Shown here: positions 13,366 to 26,599 of the stretch, piece by piece
How the letters are laid out: every line of letters starts with the position of its first letter
How positions within the stretch are numbered: the first letter of the stretch is position 1
Assembly: GCA_963277665.1 (NCBI GenBank)
Contig: OY728166.1
Coordinates: 550,247,219-550,311,218 of the forward strand
Source of the DNA: Viscum album
Lineage: Eukaryota > Streptophyta > Magnoliopsida > Santalales > Viscaceae
DNA length: 64,000 bases
Reading direction: 5' to 3'
Program-made: the position numbers and the translations under genes
Notes under the pieces: generated by a model
What the model was told of the DNA's origin: nothing
What the model saw: the letters and a program-made list of their open reading frames with translations, nothing else
Database searches by the model: none

Positions 13366-15120
13366 ATGCGTCATAATTATTTGATCATTTGATTGAATAC
13401 GTTAGATAAATCTAATTAACATAAATTTTTTTTAATTAAATTTAAGGATTATATATTCTTGATTTCATTTTTCCATAACAATTGACTATTATGAAGATAA
13501 GATTCTAAGTTGGTGTTCCTTTCAGGATCATGATGGTAATGTACATTTTGATGCACCAACAGATTACAAGATAATTGAGGATAAGGGGTATGAGGTTGAG
13601 AGGAATATTTTTTATTATTTTCAATGTTATGTCTTAAAAAATACTGAAATATCTATTTGTGATGGTGAAATTTTGGTATTGTTTTTGGAGGTTGAAATTA
13701 ATTTCATTATAATATATTCATAAATATAAAATATTATTTACATGGTTTTTTTTATTTTATATGGTTATTATTATATGTTGAAGTATTTATCCATACTAAT
13801 CATGAGTGGTGATATATTTTTTGGGAGATGTTCTATAGTCAGCTCTTGTTTATGATCATTTATTCAACAATAAATGTGGTACATATATAAGATGATATTT
13901 TTACCCAACAAACTAGTTCTATAATAAAGGAATTTGTTTCTATTTTGTTAATAAGTTAGTTATAATTCAAATATCCTTCAATTTTAAAACCATACTGGTG
14001 GGAATTTCATGGATGCGTCACATCCAGTGATCTTACATCGGGTTAATCAATTGATGTTTTCAACATTCCTTGAGTTTTATCTATATTAAGAGGTTATCAA
14101 GATGATGTAGTCTCAATCCAATTTTTCATAGGAATTTATTAGATATTTAAGAATAATTAAGCTATGGAATGATATTTTTAGTTTCCTAGTTAGTCTATAT
14201 TTTAGATTTCAATGAGTAAATTCAATTTCCCTAATCGCATTTCACAAGATATGAAAATTTTTAAACAAATATAGAGAGATCAAGCATTATTTAATTTTGA
14301 TGTATAATTCATTTCCATTGAATGCTTATATTCCTAAACATCCTCAACATATTCCATCATTTTAGAAATAAACATTATAACATAAATATAAGTAGGGTTC
14401 CCTAGGATTTGGTATTTAAATGGGATATGGTGTGCATAGAGAAAAACAATTTGATTTCCCACACCCTCATGGAAAAAGGGATAATAAAAACAGCGAATGT
14501 GGTTGACATTAAAAAAAATTCATGGGGGAATTCATTAATAAATATATTAGACCGAGTGTCGTGTTTCACGAAAGCAAGAACTAATGTGACGTATTATCTA
14601 TTTATTTTATACCAATATATATTTTTTATTAAATTATATAATTATGCACTACTATGTTTTGGTCACCTTGGTATATGTTGTAGGAAATTAGGTGGACGGA
14701 CATCATGTTCCCTTGGTGTTAACATTTCCATTTGAAAATTGAGTTATCCAGTATGAGGTATATAGATGGTAGGATATATGGATAGGGGAAAATTAATCTC
14801 AGGTTGATTTCTTATATATAGGGAAATTGTCATATGATTCAATCCATGGTATAGTTAACCATTTTCTATTCATGTTATCATTGATGGAATAATAAATATT
14901 GTTATATTAATTGATTTTTAGGGTGGTCATATTGTGTTCACGAGTCAGAATAATTATAAATTGGGTTATAGACTTATGGATCCCTTATCATCTATGATGA
15001 CTTAGTTGAAGGTGATTTTATTATATGATTGATTGGTGTTCATTCAAGGGGATTTTTAGGATTACCTTAATTTTTTTCCTCATAAGGTTATTGCTTAAAA
15101 CCCTCATTATGCAATCAAGT
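13366..15120 (+). other. E5 expected gag/protease interval, not readable
   Basis: By position this should hold E5 gag and protease. I could not read a gag tryptophan block, a CCHC knuckle or a protease active site. An open frame at 14,409-14,735 (108 codons) is unrecognised. It is cysteine-containing near its end, but its spacing does not form a CCHC knuckle. Confidence 0.35.
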
Positions 15121-15760
15121 TTGGGATAAAATTGAAGCCTAAGGACTCACTAATTTTCAAACATCTATATCGGATGGTATCATATATGTTATGATAAAGG
15201 AATATTTAAATTTAGGATCCTACAAAAATTATATTATTTATACCTATTTCATTTACATTATGAAGCCTAATCATGTATAAGAATATTTTTAATGGAGGCC
15301 CCTGACTATGTATTGTTTATAATTTCAAGAACCATGTTATATTTAATAATAGTTGTACTTATCCTAAAAAAATATTATTAATTTGATTATCTAGAGAGAG
15401 TTTTATGGATATCAAAGGTCAATTTCTGGTGAGTGTATCATATAATTGAGGTGAAATGTTGAGATATTATAATGAATTCGTTCAAGATTCATCATATATA
15501 TGACGATTTTATTAGAATTGACATTAATGATATAAAAAACCTTTAGTTTTTGGATATTGATGAACTAATGTTTTATTAGTTTCTACAATGACTTTTATTT
15601 TATCTCATTAAAAATATCGTTTTGTATTCTATGTCTAATGATGATCATGTTAATCACCTACGAGCGTTTTCGAAGCTTCATTAGCATAATTAACTATTTA
15701 GGTTGTCTGGGAGTAATTTTTTATACTATTAAATGAAATCCATTAGGAATTCCATGACAT
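15121..15760 (+). pseudogene. E5 chromovirus reverse transcriptase remnant
   Basis: Reading across stops, KLKPKDS followed by YRMVS at about 15,132-15,185 fits the PG..PiS..PYRMaP entry. NGGP-stop-LCIVYNFKNHVIF at about 15,291-15,350 fits DGslRLCIDYRaLNkvTi, followed by YPKKILLI for YPLPrIddLF. IRSRFIIYMTIL near 15,485 fits KTAFRTRYGHYEF. VLYSMSNDDHVNHLRAF at about 15,622-15,672 fits DDILvYSks.edHveHLr, and LFRLSGSNF follows for LfAKlSKCeF. The catalytic DD before VLYS is lost (the text reads KN). The match is spread over the whole domain, so the call is solid although the gene is dead. Confidence 0.75.
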
Positions 15761-15879
15761 AGAGAATAATTTTTTTATCCTTTAAATATCATTGATTTTT
15801 TTTCTTAGAAAACCCTTTATAATATTATATAGGTTTATAGGTTCCTTTTTTATTCAATCTATTATAAGAGGTTACTAAT

Positions 15880-16360
15880 TACTTTTTTTTGGATTGTGAA
15901 TAATTTTAATGAAATTACTAGAAAGGAAAATCCATTCATTTCTACCATATTTAGTGAATATTCTTTTTTTATCTAAAATATAATAATTTTAATGATCTTT
16001 TTATTTTGTTTCCAAACAAAGGATTATATTTGAGACTATATGTGCTGCATTACACCTTGGTATGGCTTGTTTTTAGATATAACAACTAGTTTCCATATCA
16101 TATGGTTAATTATAGTTATGAAATGTTAATAATAACTTTTCTAAATTTCCATCAAACATTGAAATCAATATATAATTATTTATTTATTTTGGGTATTGAC
16201 AAATCATAGTGTTTCATATATATATTTCCCCAAAATAATTTTAATTTTCAATAATGATGATCGATGGAGCTATTGCATGATTATTAATTCAAGATCTCTA
16301 TTACAAGTGGGAAGTTGATTGTTTTTTTCAAAAATATTTAGAGCTTCTTTACATTGATAT
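15880..16360 (+). pseudogene. E5 RNase H remnant
   Basis: The clearest run is at about 16,193-16,320. After DKS it reads CFIYIFPQNNFNF, then SMELLHDY, KISITSGK and LIVFF. This matches the end of chromovirus RNase H (TDHKSLKYiFtQkdLN.RQrRWlELLkDYd..I.YHPGKAnvVaDALSR). An earlier decayed block near 16,040-16,130 stands where DAS..GLGcVLmQ and the HEKNYPTHDLEL block should be. Confidence 0.75.
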
Positions 16361-16619
16361 ATTATTCATGATTCATTAAATATATAGAGATAGATATGTA
16401 ATCATACAAAATTGCATATTTTAATGGAGGAAGCTTATTATAGTGGATTTCATTGCCTAATGAAAGGGTAGTCTTGAATTTTTATCTTGTGGATGAATCT
16501 TATTTGGGGGATTATAAGGATTAATATTATCATGATCATGTTGGTTTTGTATATGAAACAATGGGAATGTTTAAAGATAATCAAAATAGGGTTTCATTTT
16601 TAGTGATCCTTCGAGTTCC

Positions 16620-17600
16620 CTCAATGGCGAGTGAGGTGGCTATTTAAGAGATTTATAACCCTATATTTTCTATTAGTCGATGTATTGAAATGATTTATCT
16701 TTCCTTGAGGACTCAATTTTAGTAGGTAATGATAAATAGGCCAATTTTAGAATAAATATTTTCGTTTTTATTTTGGAAAAATGTGAATACCAAACATCAT
16801 CAACCAAATTAGTTTCTTCAATCACTCGATTTTTACTAGTGGTAGTGGGAGTAAAATTTGAGGTATATCATTATTATTTTTCCTTTAACATATAGTGAAT
16901 ATCATTATATATATGAGATCATGGATTTTTGATGAATTTATCTCACTTCATGGGAGTTAAGGATTCATGTGTGGTTGTTTTTTTTATGCTGTATTTCGAA
17001 GTGATTATTATACATTGTTAAATTCTGTGTAAAATCATTTCTGATCACTATCCTCATTATACCTATCGTGTATATAATGATATTTCTAATGATTTTTTAT
17101 CATAAAATATCCATACAAAATTTTTAGATCAAAAAATGTATATTCAAACTAAGAAAACCATCTAGACTTTAGAATTGGTTTTGTGTATATATATTATTGA
17201 TTTTATATGTTCATGGAAGAGGCACTAACCCTTGTGTGACATTGAATATTAAAATATATATCACTCATTCATTATTATGGATCCTTTCAATGTGATGTAT
17301 ATATGACCCTATAGATATTCATTTTATTATTCTGATTCTTGAGAGTTATCAATTCTTATATCAGAATTGGTGTTGTGAGTGATAGAAAAGGTATAGGTAA
17401 TTCCAATATAGATGATGGAGACCTACGATCCTTGAATTTTATGATATAATTATTGGATGAGGAATCATGTTTTTTACATTTTAGATCATGTACTCTTTAA
17501 TTCAATTCCACATTATTGTTATAGATGGTTCAAAATGGGAGTATTATTTTCCCAATTTTTTTATATTTCTTTATAATTGTGTTCATCGATTATGTTTCAT
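16620..17600 (+). pseudogene. E5 chromovirus integrase remnant
   Basis: Zinc-binding part at about 16,630-16,870: IEMIYLSLRTQF, then KNVNTKHHQPN and FLQSLDF, fits KMYhDLrtqFWWpgMk...(v)akC..CQqvKaeHQ.PaGlLQpLdIPeWkWe. Core at about 16,860-17,100: DHGFLMNLSHFM and KIISDHYPHYTY fit dSiWViVDRLTKsAHFip and tIvSDRdpRFTS. The later block at about 17,155-17,300 reads TLELVLCIYIIDFICSW and then IEY and IYHSFIIMDPFNVMY. It fits TLEDMLRaCvidfggsWd.hLPLvEFAYNNSYhsSI.MaPfEalYG. Stops occur throughout. Confidence 0.8.
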
Positions 17601-20600
17601 TTTGATTGGACCTTCACCATAATAGGGATAATTTCTATGAAATCATCCACAGTTCTGGGAATATTTTATTGCATCATTATGATTCCAATTTCATTGAATT
17701 TGTTTTATGGGTATTGAAGATAATATAATATTCAAGGAACATATTTTGAGACTTGAGGATGTTGAGATAAATTGTTTTTTGGTTTCTATTGTCCCATTTT
17801 ATCATGTAATATAGAGACAAGGTGACTTAAAAGAGTTTACATCGGATTGTGCATTGAATATAATGTCTCAAAATATATATCTATTTGATGATTGATTTTT
17901 TGGTGATATTAATGACCATGGATTGATTGATGGGATGTGAATAATGTTATATAATTTCATACATTCTTTTATAATGAGTTTTTTTGATATTATTATATCA
18001 ATATACCTATATTAAATGTATCACAGAGGTTGTTAGTTTAGTGACCCATTTCGTTCATACATGGGTTTGGTTTTGATACATTTGGATATGAATCCTTTTT
18101 TAGACACATAATGTAAGGGCCTATATTTTTATTAAATATTCTAATTTCATTTCCTTGGGGTTGAGGGAGTTTATGGATGTTTTTTGGTTCTCTGATGGGA
18201 AGTATATTGGGTTTGGTGAGTTTTCATATTGTATAATATTATGAAAAATAGATTTTGGTGTGAGGGGGTATTTCTATATGGGGTTGACTCTATGATTGTT
18301 GATGGTTAACCTACTTAATTTGGGATTAATTTATATTGTTATGATTTTGAGGGTTTAATTGTGTGGAGTGTTAAAAGATTTTTATTTAAATTTATACTAG
18401 ACTATTATAGTGTAATTTCTTTCTACTTGTACATGAAAGGGTTTTGGGAGCTCTTCATCAATTCTTATATGATGGGGGATATCATGGATAAATATTACAT
18501 GAATTCATTAATTTTATTCCTTTAAGGGATATACTATGTTGTTTTAGGTCCTATAATGGAATGCATATACTATATGATTGATTTGAGCACATGTGAGTAC
18601 ATGTTGATTCATTACTATATGTGATGCGCCATGATTTACAGGTGCTCTGGTTCTTTGGTTTTTTCCCTCTAGGAGTCATTTTATTGTGGTGCACGGCTTG
18701 TCTTTCCATCATATTCTATCATTGATTAGTTTGATTAACTAGGCAGGAAGTTGGTTTTGTGAATTATTTGAGTTTTAATGATGTGGAAGGAAACCCTTAG
18801 ACGCGCCATAATCCTTTTTATTATCATCAATGAAATAGTTATTCCTCATGAAGAATTGGGTGAAACATGGGGATATTATGTTACAAACATTTGATCTAAG
18901 ACATTGATATGTGTAAAATCCCAATCATGTTATGATGTAATACTTTATATGATTTCCAATTAATTTTTTTTCCACTAAAATTCATTATATTTTCTCCGTC
19001 TCTTATGATACCAAGGATGTTGTTGTAATTTTTTGATGAAACCAGGCCTTTGTAATTTAGCCTTATTCCTTTTCATATGAAATATATTCACTCAATGAAA
19101 TGTATCATCCTTTATTTTTCTTCTAACAGTTCTTATCGCTCATTCAAAAAATTTCAATCCTTATAAATTCTGTTATATCAATTTTTTTTCCTCATCAATA
19201 ATTTATATTTGTTTCCTAATGTATTATTAAAGAATGGTTCATTAGTTTGTATTTTTTTCACATTAGAGTTCATGATTCATTATTTCACTCTGATTCACTG
19301 ATCGATGTGGCTTAGTATCAAGTTATCAGTTTGGAAAATTCCCAATTATTTTATGTGTAAATATGGGGTTGTAATGATATTTTTTACATTGGTAAAAAAA
19401 TATAGTTTGAAAAAAAATTATAGGATATATAAGGGATTGAAAGAGATATTGGTATAGCTTCACATGTTATTATGATTTTATTCATTTTATTCTCATGATA
19501 CATTGAACACAATGTAATATTTTTAATGTTATTATAATTATTTCCATTGAAAATTTTCATTTATAAATAATATTAAGAAAATAAATATTGTATGTCAATG
19601 ATTATAATTATTGAGTTATTTATTGAATTTTATATTTTGCAATAAAATTTCATATCAATATTAAAAACTTAATCAAGTGTTCTACTTGATGATTAATGAT
19701 ACTATTACTATATAATATATATTGGTTTTTTAATTTTAGATACATAATTATTGTTAAATAAATTAATTAAGATGTTGGAAAAATTTAATTTTTATGGAAA
19801 TAATAACGACGGTTGACAACAGATTTTATGTTACTTAAAAAAGTCCACAGTTATCTTATTATTGATATTGTTATGAGGGAAAATATTTTCATAAAAATTG
19901 GGACGGTGTAGATGACATATAGTTGTGTTGGTTAAGAATTTTTGGTTATTATCATGAGATAGAATTGGTTGTTACCTAAAAGTGTCGAATTTTCTAGTTG
20001 TTGTTTAGTTATTTTATGTCACTTGATTACTTACATAACTGTTTGTATTTCCTATGTTATCCATGATGTTACCATTTTGTATTATATATTAGTTTTTTTA
20101 GTCCCCCAAGGTTATTGGATGTTAAAAAATCTATAAAATAATCAAATTGAGATGGTTTATAATGTCTTAACGATAATATTGTAATCTATTAAATGAGAAT
20201 GGATTCGTAAAATGGGAATTATAATGCTCATTGAAGTAAAATTGTGTTCAGACTATAAATATAAATATTAATATATAATTTACAACAGAATTCTTTAAAA
20301 ATATTTATAATTGGTAAATTATATAAAACATGTCATAGTAAGAGATTGTGGATATTATCTTCTATCGAAGACAATAATATATTTCAAGTTATTAATTTTG
20401 TAATTTGGGTTTTTATGTGTGAAAGTACATATAATTAAAGGTTTATGTTTATTAATTTCTTGTCGATTTTTTTTCATTTTAATATTAATTATGTTTTATT
20501 ATTTCTTATGATACAAAAATAATTTATAATAACATGATTAATTCCCATATTTGGAATTGGATTTTAGTTTCTCTCCCAAAAATCTAAGATTTTGATGATA

Positions 20601-20941
20601 TGGATATATTTCTACTCTCCTAGTCATACTCCCTCTTCAATACATTGTATAGTACATGAGAATATTCCAATTATATGGGATTGTTTCTTTAGTTTTCCTT
20701 CACATATTGGTTGTAGTGGCTCATAATTTCAGCATACATGTATATATAATCTATGAGGGATTATGGTTATAGTGTGAATCTAAATCCCAAATATAATGGA
20801 AGATGGATTTTTATTTCAATATTTAGACACAAGATATAACAGATAAAAGTAAAACATATATTTGCATCGGTAATAGTTGATTAATGTTATTATATAAATG
20901 TATATAAATATTTTGGATTCTTAATATTAGATCATCTATAA
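17601..20941 (+). other. E5 3' interval: expected chromodomain and 3' LTR, not resolved
   Basis: This stretch is rich in T and G on the + strand. By comparison with E2 the integrase tail and chromodomain should lie at 17,600-18,000 and a 3' LTR after that. I could not identify a chromodomain text, a TG start or a CA end. A second LTR copy to compare with is not in the window. Confidence 0.35.
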
Positions 20942-22955
20942 TGTACCTCCCCCTTCACATTGGATTGAGAGGGAGGAAGTGTGTTACATGGCCTTATAAG
21001 ACATCCCCAAGACACTAATGTCTATAAATAAATGTGGAAGGGTTACAATACATGAGGGGGATGATTTACCCGTTAAGAGTAAATCCACTAACCAAAAAAT
21101 ACAAAACCAAACAACCACTATACGATGAAGGATAACAATGAAATACAACTCAACATTTCATTTATCAAAATCATTCTAAAATCATTTACCACAATAAAAT
21201 ACTATAATATCAAAACAAAATAGCAGATAAAAACTATTAAAACTCATTTAATAGCACAAGATGTTGTGCTCCAAAAGCTCCTTGATCCAAAATCTCAAAA
21301 AATCCCAAGTATCATGAGGTAGTGGTAAACATATTTGATACTTTAACTTTTCCCATTTCCTTGGAGATGACATCTACCAAGGCACCAAAGTCCCAACACA
21401 AGGATGTTTACTAAAACTCCATAGGGTTTCCCAATTACTTCAACACTCAGGCCATTAGGATGGAACATGTTAGAAACTTTGATATAAAATATTCTATATA
21501 AAAAATCTAAAATAGTAAATATAAAAATATAAACTAAAGCTGATGTAAATAGTTTTCCAGGGTTATCATATAAAAAATTCCATAAATCAATTAACATTCC
21601 ATTTTGACAAAACCCATCCCTTTACACAGAATCATGCATGAAATTCATGTAACTCTATATACATCCAAGTCGTATTTAGTTTTTACACTATTTTTTCACA
21701 TAGTGGACCACTTTGAAGGGGGTACTTCATGCACATATCTCTCTTAACCATTTGATAGGGGCACATCACACCCTTATCCACACCAATGCATTTGAACACA
21801 TGGGACACAACCCTAAAAACTTATACCAAATCCAATTGTGTTCAGAATATTTAATAAAAAATAATTATTTTTTAATAAAAACCATTTTTCTTCCATATAT
21901 AAAAAACAATTTTTTTTAAAAGATACATTTTAAAACCATTTTATGAAAAAAAACATTACAATAACACACCAATTTACCAAATAAAAAAATTTCACTAAAT
22001 AGGGTTTAATTAATTGTTTAACAAAAAATAAACAATCAATTTCCAAAAAAAATGTAATCAATTTGAATCTAATCCTTCAGGTTAAATAATAGATGTGTTG
22101 AGAGTGAAGCTACCTACCCTGGGAGTTTTGGTGAAAATGATAAATGGCGTGAAAAATGTAACAAACATGTTTTGAATCTCCACGAACTCGCCTTATATTT
22201 ATTCCCCTATCAAAAAGTAACAAATATATACATATTTGGCATCTATATCCTTTGATCTACCCACAAAAGGTGTTTAGATAATAAATTGAGAGAGGGGGTG
22301 AAATAAATCTATGAAAAAACAACACTAATGATCAATAATTATGACTTACAGTGGGAATCAGACTTCAACACAATAAGGAAAGGCTTTGGATAGATTTTAA
22401 TTCACTTGGAAGAGGGTATCCAACCATTAAGAGACCAAAATCCATTGTTAGACCCATGTTGCAGAAACAAACTGGGAACATAGAGTTTAAAATGGGTTAT
22501 ATCCATAATTTATGGACATAACTTTGACCTACGCATGGTTTTGTATCACTTTTAAGAAAAATAAACTCTAACCGTCCATTAAGCACTACCTTAAGGATGA
22601 TATTTTCATAGTTATCTCACACATTCTTCAAATTGTTCCGAAATCATATTGAATCCACTTTTTCACAATGAACAAATTCGTTTTTCAAAGTAAGCTATTT
22701 CTCCTTATTACATACACATTTTAGACAAATCGTGCAGCGCCCACATGCCATCACATGTATCCTAATCAAATTGTTCATGTTTTCCTAAATGTGTTTTATG
22801 TTCTTCACAAACAATGAACCTCAAGTGAACCTATAGAACCCCCCCCCCTCAAACTCTAAAAAATATCTCCAAACTCTCTCAAGAATAACCCATCCACATT
22901 ATATAATTTAAAATTATAATGAATGTGTTAATTACTAGAAAATAGGGGCTCTACA
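20942..22955 (-). repeat. E2 LTR copy 1 (3' LTR of the complete internal region)
   Basis: It is bounded by TG at 20,942 and CA at 22,954-22,955 and is 2,014 bases long. It matches 28,146-30,169 in the same orientation, for example the block near 21,140-21,200 with that near 28,345-28,405. In sense (- strand) it starts TGTAGAGCCCC. A run of ten C lies at 22,839-22,848. The five bases before it are TATAA, and the partner site is outside the window. Confidence 0.8.
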
Positions 22956-23320
22956 TTCTCACCAACATTGGAATTTCCATCCCATGAAAGTATTAAACCA
23001 CAATTACCCTAAATGTTCTATATCCATTCCTTTTTCATCTCATTCTCATGTTCCCAAATCTATTCAGGAATCTGACCACGTTGCCACAAAACCCACACTA
23101 GAGAGATGCATTTCCAATGAAAGTATTTCACTTTCATGTCCACAATATGAACCTGGATATTTACCAACAAAGAATCCAAATCTAAGTCATCATGATCCCA
23201 TCAGATCACCCGGTCAGAATCCAGCTGATATTTATTCAAGTAGGATCCATAGAACACATTCACACCACACTAAACCATGTGGTGTTTCCTACTGATGTTA
23301 ATCCTATCCAATAAATTATA
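22956..23320 (-). pseudogene. E2 chromodomain and integrase C-terminus remnant (internal copy 1)
   Basis: Read on the - strand, GSYLNKYQLDSDRVI near 23,240 fits the HnVFHVSmLrKY.pDPsHVI block that precedes the chromodomain. IVDMKVKYFHW, then LVWVLWQRGQIPE and IWEHENEMKKEW, fits the chromodomain (ilDrkvk.LRnk.IplVKVLWrnhgveEATWElE.eMr). Chromodomains bind methylated histone H3 and steer insertion into heterochromatin. The + strand open frame 22,984-23,295 is only the antisense shadow of this. Stops are present in the sense frame. Confidence 0.75.
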
Positions 23321-24300
23321 TTACCTATAAAGCGAATATGTATCATGGAGAAAACATGACATGATTCCCAAAGTGATTATTCCCAAGCCATATATAAATA
23401 CGTAAGAAGGAATGATCACTACTATAAACAGAAATAGTAATCTATGATGATCTACATAAGATTTTAGATGAATCTAATAAATCTTTATGCTTTTCAGGAT
23501 TAACTGGATCTTCTCCATTATATCTCTAATATTTATTGGACCTACTATAAATTTCTCAAATGTTTCCACCCAAAGTGGAGAATAACATGGAATCCCATAC
23601 AATGCTTAAAAGGGAGCCAGATATATTGACAATAGACAGCTGTTGTTATATGTGAACTCCACCAACATGACATTATCTACCCCATATCCACAAAAATTGA
23701 TTAAAAAATAATGTAGCATGTTCTATAATATTTGTATCATCCTTTTGTATTTCCCATCAATTTTACGATGATAAATTGTACTCATATCAAATAAGTCTGA
23801 AGGGATTTCTTTTATGATTTCCAAAAACAAGATTTCAACCTATTATACCTTTCAGATACAATTGAATCTTATATTCCATGCCTCTTTATCACTTCCCCAA
23901 TATAGATTTTGGACAGAACCTCCACTGTATGTGTTTTGGAAATAGGGATTAAATGAGCCGACATGGTAAGTGGATCTATTATCACCAATATGGCATTGTA
24001 ATTTAGAACTATTCTTGGGATACCTATAAAAAATAAATATCTCTATACACCCATTTACACACTAAAATGGGTAAATATTGCAGCATACGTATTGTTAATT
24101 GATGGTCCTCTTTGACATGTAGACAAGTTAACCATCTAGATACAAATTTATCCACATTTATTTTCATACCGTCCCACAAAAACAATTTTTTCAATGCCTT
24201 ATACATCTTCTATATTCTATGATGTACAACCCATATTAAATGGTAATAAGTATGAAGGTGTAGTTCCTAAAAAGATCTAGGTATGATATTACGATCTCAA
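23321..24300 (-). pseudogene. E2 integrase remnant (internal copy 1)
   Basis: The open frame at 24,024-24,206 on the - strand reads MYKALKKLFLWDGMKINVDK, then CLHVKEDHQLTIRMLQYLPI. This is the integrase zinc-binding block (KMY.dLrk.yWW.GMKrdia.fVa.CltCqqvKaeHQrpsGlLQpLpI). One cysteine of the CxxC pair survives in the order C-L-H-V, so the second zinc ligand is changed. The catalytic core towards 23,321 is decayed, but it aligns in DNA with the second internal copy at 30,500-31,141. Confidence 0.75.
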
Positions 24301-24549
24301 AATCACCAAACTGAACTCTCATCTAGCCTATGTCCTATAATAGTCTTACCGCCATTGTATTTTGACCCCATACAAACACATTATATTTTGGATGATTGTG
24401 CCCCATTTACCATATTTACCAAATTATGAACAATCAAAACTAGATGAAAAATTGCCTCACCATATCATTTTTCACATTCCACATCCTTGTCATCATGGAC
24501 CGACAGCAGCTTCCACTCATCTAAAGATTCTTTTTCTAGATAAGAATAT

Positions 24550-25160
24550 GAATTCCTACCTAAGGAATCAGCCACAAAATATCATTTACCCGGTGTATAC
24601 ATTATGCCAATGACATATTTTTTGAGAAAACCCATTTATATTATTTTTTTCAAAGATCCAAATCCTTTTATGAGAAAATATTCTTCAAGCGATTACGATT
24701 TGTGAACCCAATAAATTTATCACTGAAGAGATAATAACGCTAATTTCATAAGGCATGGATGACTGGAACATACTCTAAATAATGTTTTGGGTAGTTATAC
24801 TCATGAACTCTTAACTACCTTGATCCATAAGCCACAACATAGTGTCCTTTCATAAGGACACACCCCAACCTAGATCCTAGAGAAAGAAAATAAAACATCC
24901 AACCCAATCTTATGTATGGAAAAATCATGATTGATGTAGATGTAAGGTGAACTATTAACTATTCAAAATATTTTTTGGAATTCATAGATCCAATAGAATG
25001 GAACATTCTTCTTCATAAAATCTATTATTAGCCATACTAGCCAAAAACATTCTTGTACAAAGAGGTGGTAATAAAAAGCTAAGCCATGAAATCTCTATAT
25101 CTCAAATACGTTCTTTGGTAGTTTCCATGATATAACAACTTATATTTTTCTTGGATCCAC
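24550..25160 (-). pseudogene. E2 RNase H remnant (internal copy 1)
   Basis: On the - strand, near 24,550-24,600, the text aligns with the closing HPGKANvVADsLSRk motif in spaced form (TG, then MIF, then FLR with stops between). The rest of the domain is not readable beyond its position between RT and integrase. Confidence 0.5.
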
Positions 25161-25850
25161 TGGAACACATTTTTTAAAAATTTCATGGCCACGAAAGCAT
25201 ACCACTTGTATTAAATAAAATTCACATTGATATTTTGGAATACAAAAGATTGTCACTTCAGATTTACAATAATATCTCTATGTGTTTATTATACTCATCC
25301 TCTGCCCATGATTAAACCAATATGTCATCCAAAAAGGAAAAAAATAATTTAGATATCATGAAAATATACTATTCATCAATTTCATAATGATTGTTGGTGC
25401 ATTCATTAGACTGGAAGGCATTACCTTATACTCATAGTGGACAAATATTATTTTGAGCATTTTCATTAGAATATCAACAACCCAAACTGTCTATTGGTGA
25501 TATCATGATAGTAATTCAATCATTGAGAACGATTGGTCTCCCCTCAAATGATTAAATATATCATCAATGCACTTATGTGGATAATTGTTGTTTACTCAAT
25601 CTTGGACATGATTACTATAATTTAATCAACATTGAATGTTCCATCTACATTCATCACAAAAAAACTATGGAGGCCCATGGAGATGTGCTCAGATAAATGT
25701 AACCCTTGGTTTTCAGATCTTTTAACTGAACCGTTAGTTTCAATAATTCTATTGGTGCCGATCAGTATGATCGATGTGAGATAGGACTGGTCCCCAGAAA
25801 GAGATCAATCGTAAAATCAACTTCTCTCCCAAGTGGAAAACCTAAAAATT
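25161..25850 (-). pseudogene. E2 reverse transcriptase remnant (internal copy 1)
   Basis: On the - strand the domain opens near 25,843 with PLGREVDFTIDLFLGTSPIS, and SAPIELLKLTVQLKDL follows. This fits the chromovirus entry (PPdReieF.IDLvPGt.PIS..PYRmaPaEL.eLk.QLqeL). The active site is readable near 25,325-25,350 as FLDDILV followed by a stop, with EDEYNKHIEILL after it, which fits FlDDILvYSks.eeH..HLeivL. Both catalytic aspartates survive here. Frameshifts lie between the two blocks. Confidence 0.8.
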
Positions 25851-25999
25851 CATTAGAAAATAAATCTATAAACTGATCAATAACTATTGAAAATCCACTT
25901 CTACCATCCTCTACTATTGACTCCATTGGAAAAACCAAAAACAGTTAAGAGATCATTCCCACGACTAGATTCAACAGTCTCATTGCACATGTCATATAA

Positions 26000-26350
26000 T
26001 AACATTCTCATTTAAAATGATGCTTGACAACATTTTCAGTCTCGAATCTAACTATTAAACTATGACAATTGATGTGATCCTTGAAAGTTGTCAACCAATC
26101 CATACCGATGATTACAAAATAGACATCCATATATAGAAGAGTGAAGTACAATTTTAGTTAAGATCCCTCAATTGTTATAGAACATTCTCTACAAAGAGAG
26201 GCTCTATATTTTGTTTCTATAATAGGAGGTTGATGTTTTATTATAGTGGTAATCATCTCAAGGTTTAACCTCAACGTGTTACTAACAATAGAAGAAATAA
26301 TGGAATTCGATGATCCCGTATTAAGGATTAATTAGGGTATAATTAAAAAT
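26000..26350 (-). pseudogene. E2 aspartic protease remnant (internal copy 1)
   Basis: On the - strand near 26,030-26,130, DVYFVIIGMDWLTTF, then DHINCHSLIVRF, fits the protease end (DfDVIlGMDWLs.y.a.iDC..k.VrF). GMDWL itself is at 26,092-26,106. The active-site DTG block should lie near 26,300 and is only vaguely visible. Confidence 0.75.
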
Positions 26351-26599
26351 AATTAGAAAATTAACAATAAATGTTCACTTTAAATAATCCACAATCAAAT
26401 GCTTATCATTATGTAAATGATTTTTCAATGCACTTTGTTCTTTATTTCACTCTCCCGGGTTCCCTACCTGAGGATTGAAGGTATTCCTAGAATCGCAATG
26501 GGTATCTCTGTTATGCTGACGATATTGGTTATTATTTCTTCATCCCATTGAAGCATACATCTTTTTGGACAACTGGTATTTTTATTGAGAACATAACCT

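Larger units (their letters stand above)
13366..20941 (+). mobile_element. E5: chromovirus-type Ty3/gypsy remnant, 5' part missing
   Basis: The + strand holds RT, RNase H and integrase of a chromovirus in order at 15,130-17,600. Using E2 as a ruler (RT active site about 2.8 kb after the primer site), the E5 primer site and 5' LTR would fall inside E1's 3' LTR. The left part of E5 is therefore displaced to beyond the window by E1. By the same ruler a 3' LTR should start near 18,000 and may fill the interval up to E2 at 20,942, but I could not find its ends. Confidence 0.7.

Noticed and set aside
14409..14735. 108-codon + frame with several cysteines
   Set aside because: Its place suggests E5 gag or protease, but the cysteine spacing is not CCHC and no gag block is visible.
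18590..18760. Less AT-rich patch that might be a LINE or a host exon
   Set aside because: I translated both strands and found no LINE RT or zf-RVT text and no splice-like structure.
22839..22848. Runs of ten and eleven C (also 62,304-62,314)
   Set aside because: Each occurs in only one LTR copy of its pair, so they are local slippage products and not conserved signals.
22984..23295. 103-codon + frame, Ser/His/Pro rich
   Set aside because: The opposite strand reads as the E2 integrase end and chromodomain, so this frame is its antisense shadow.
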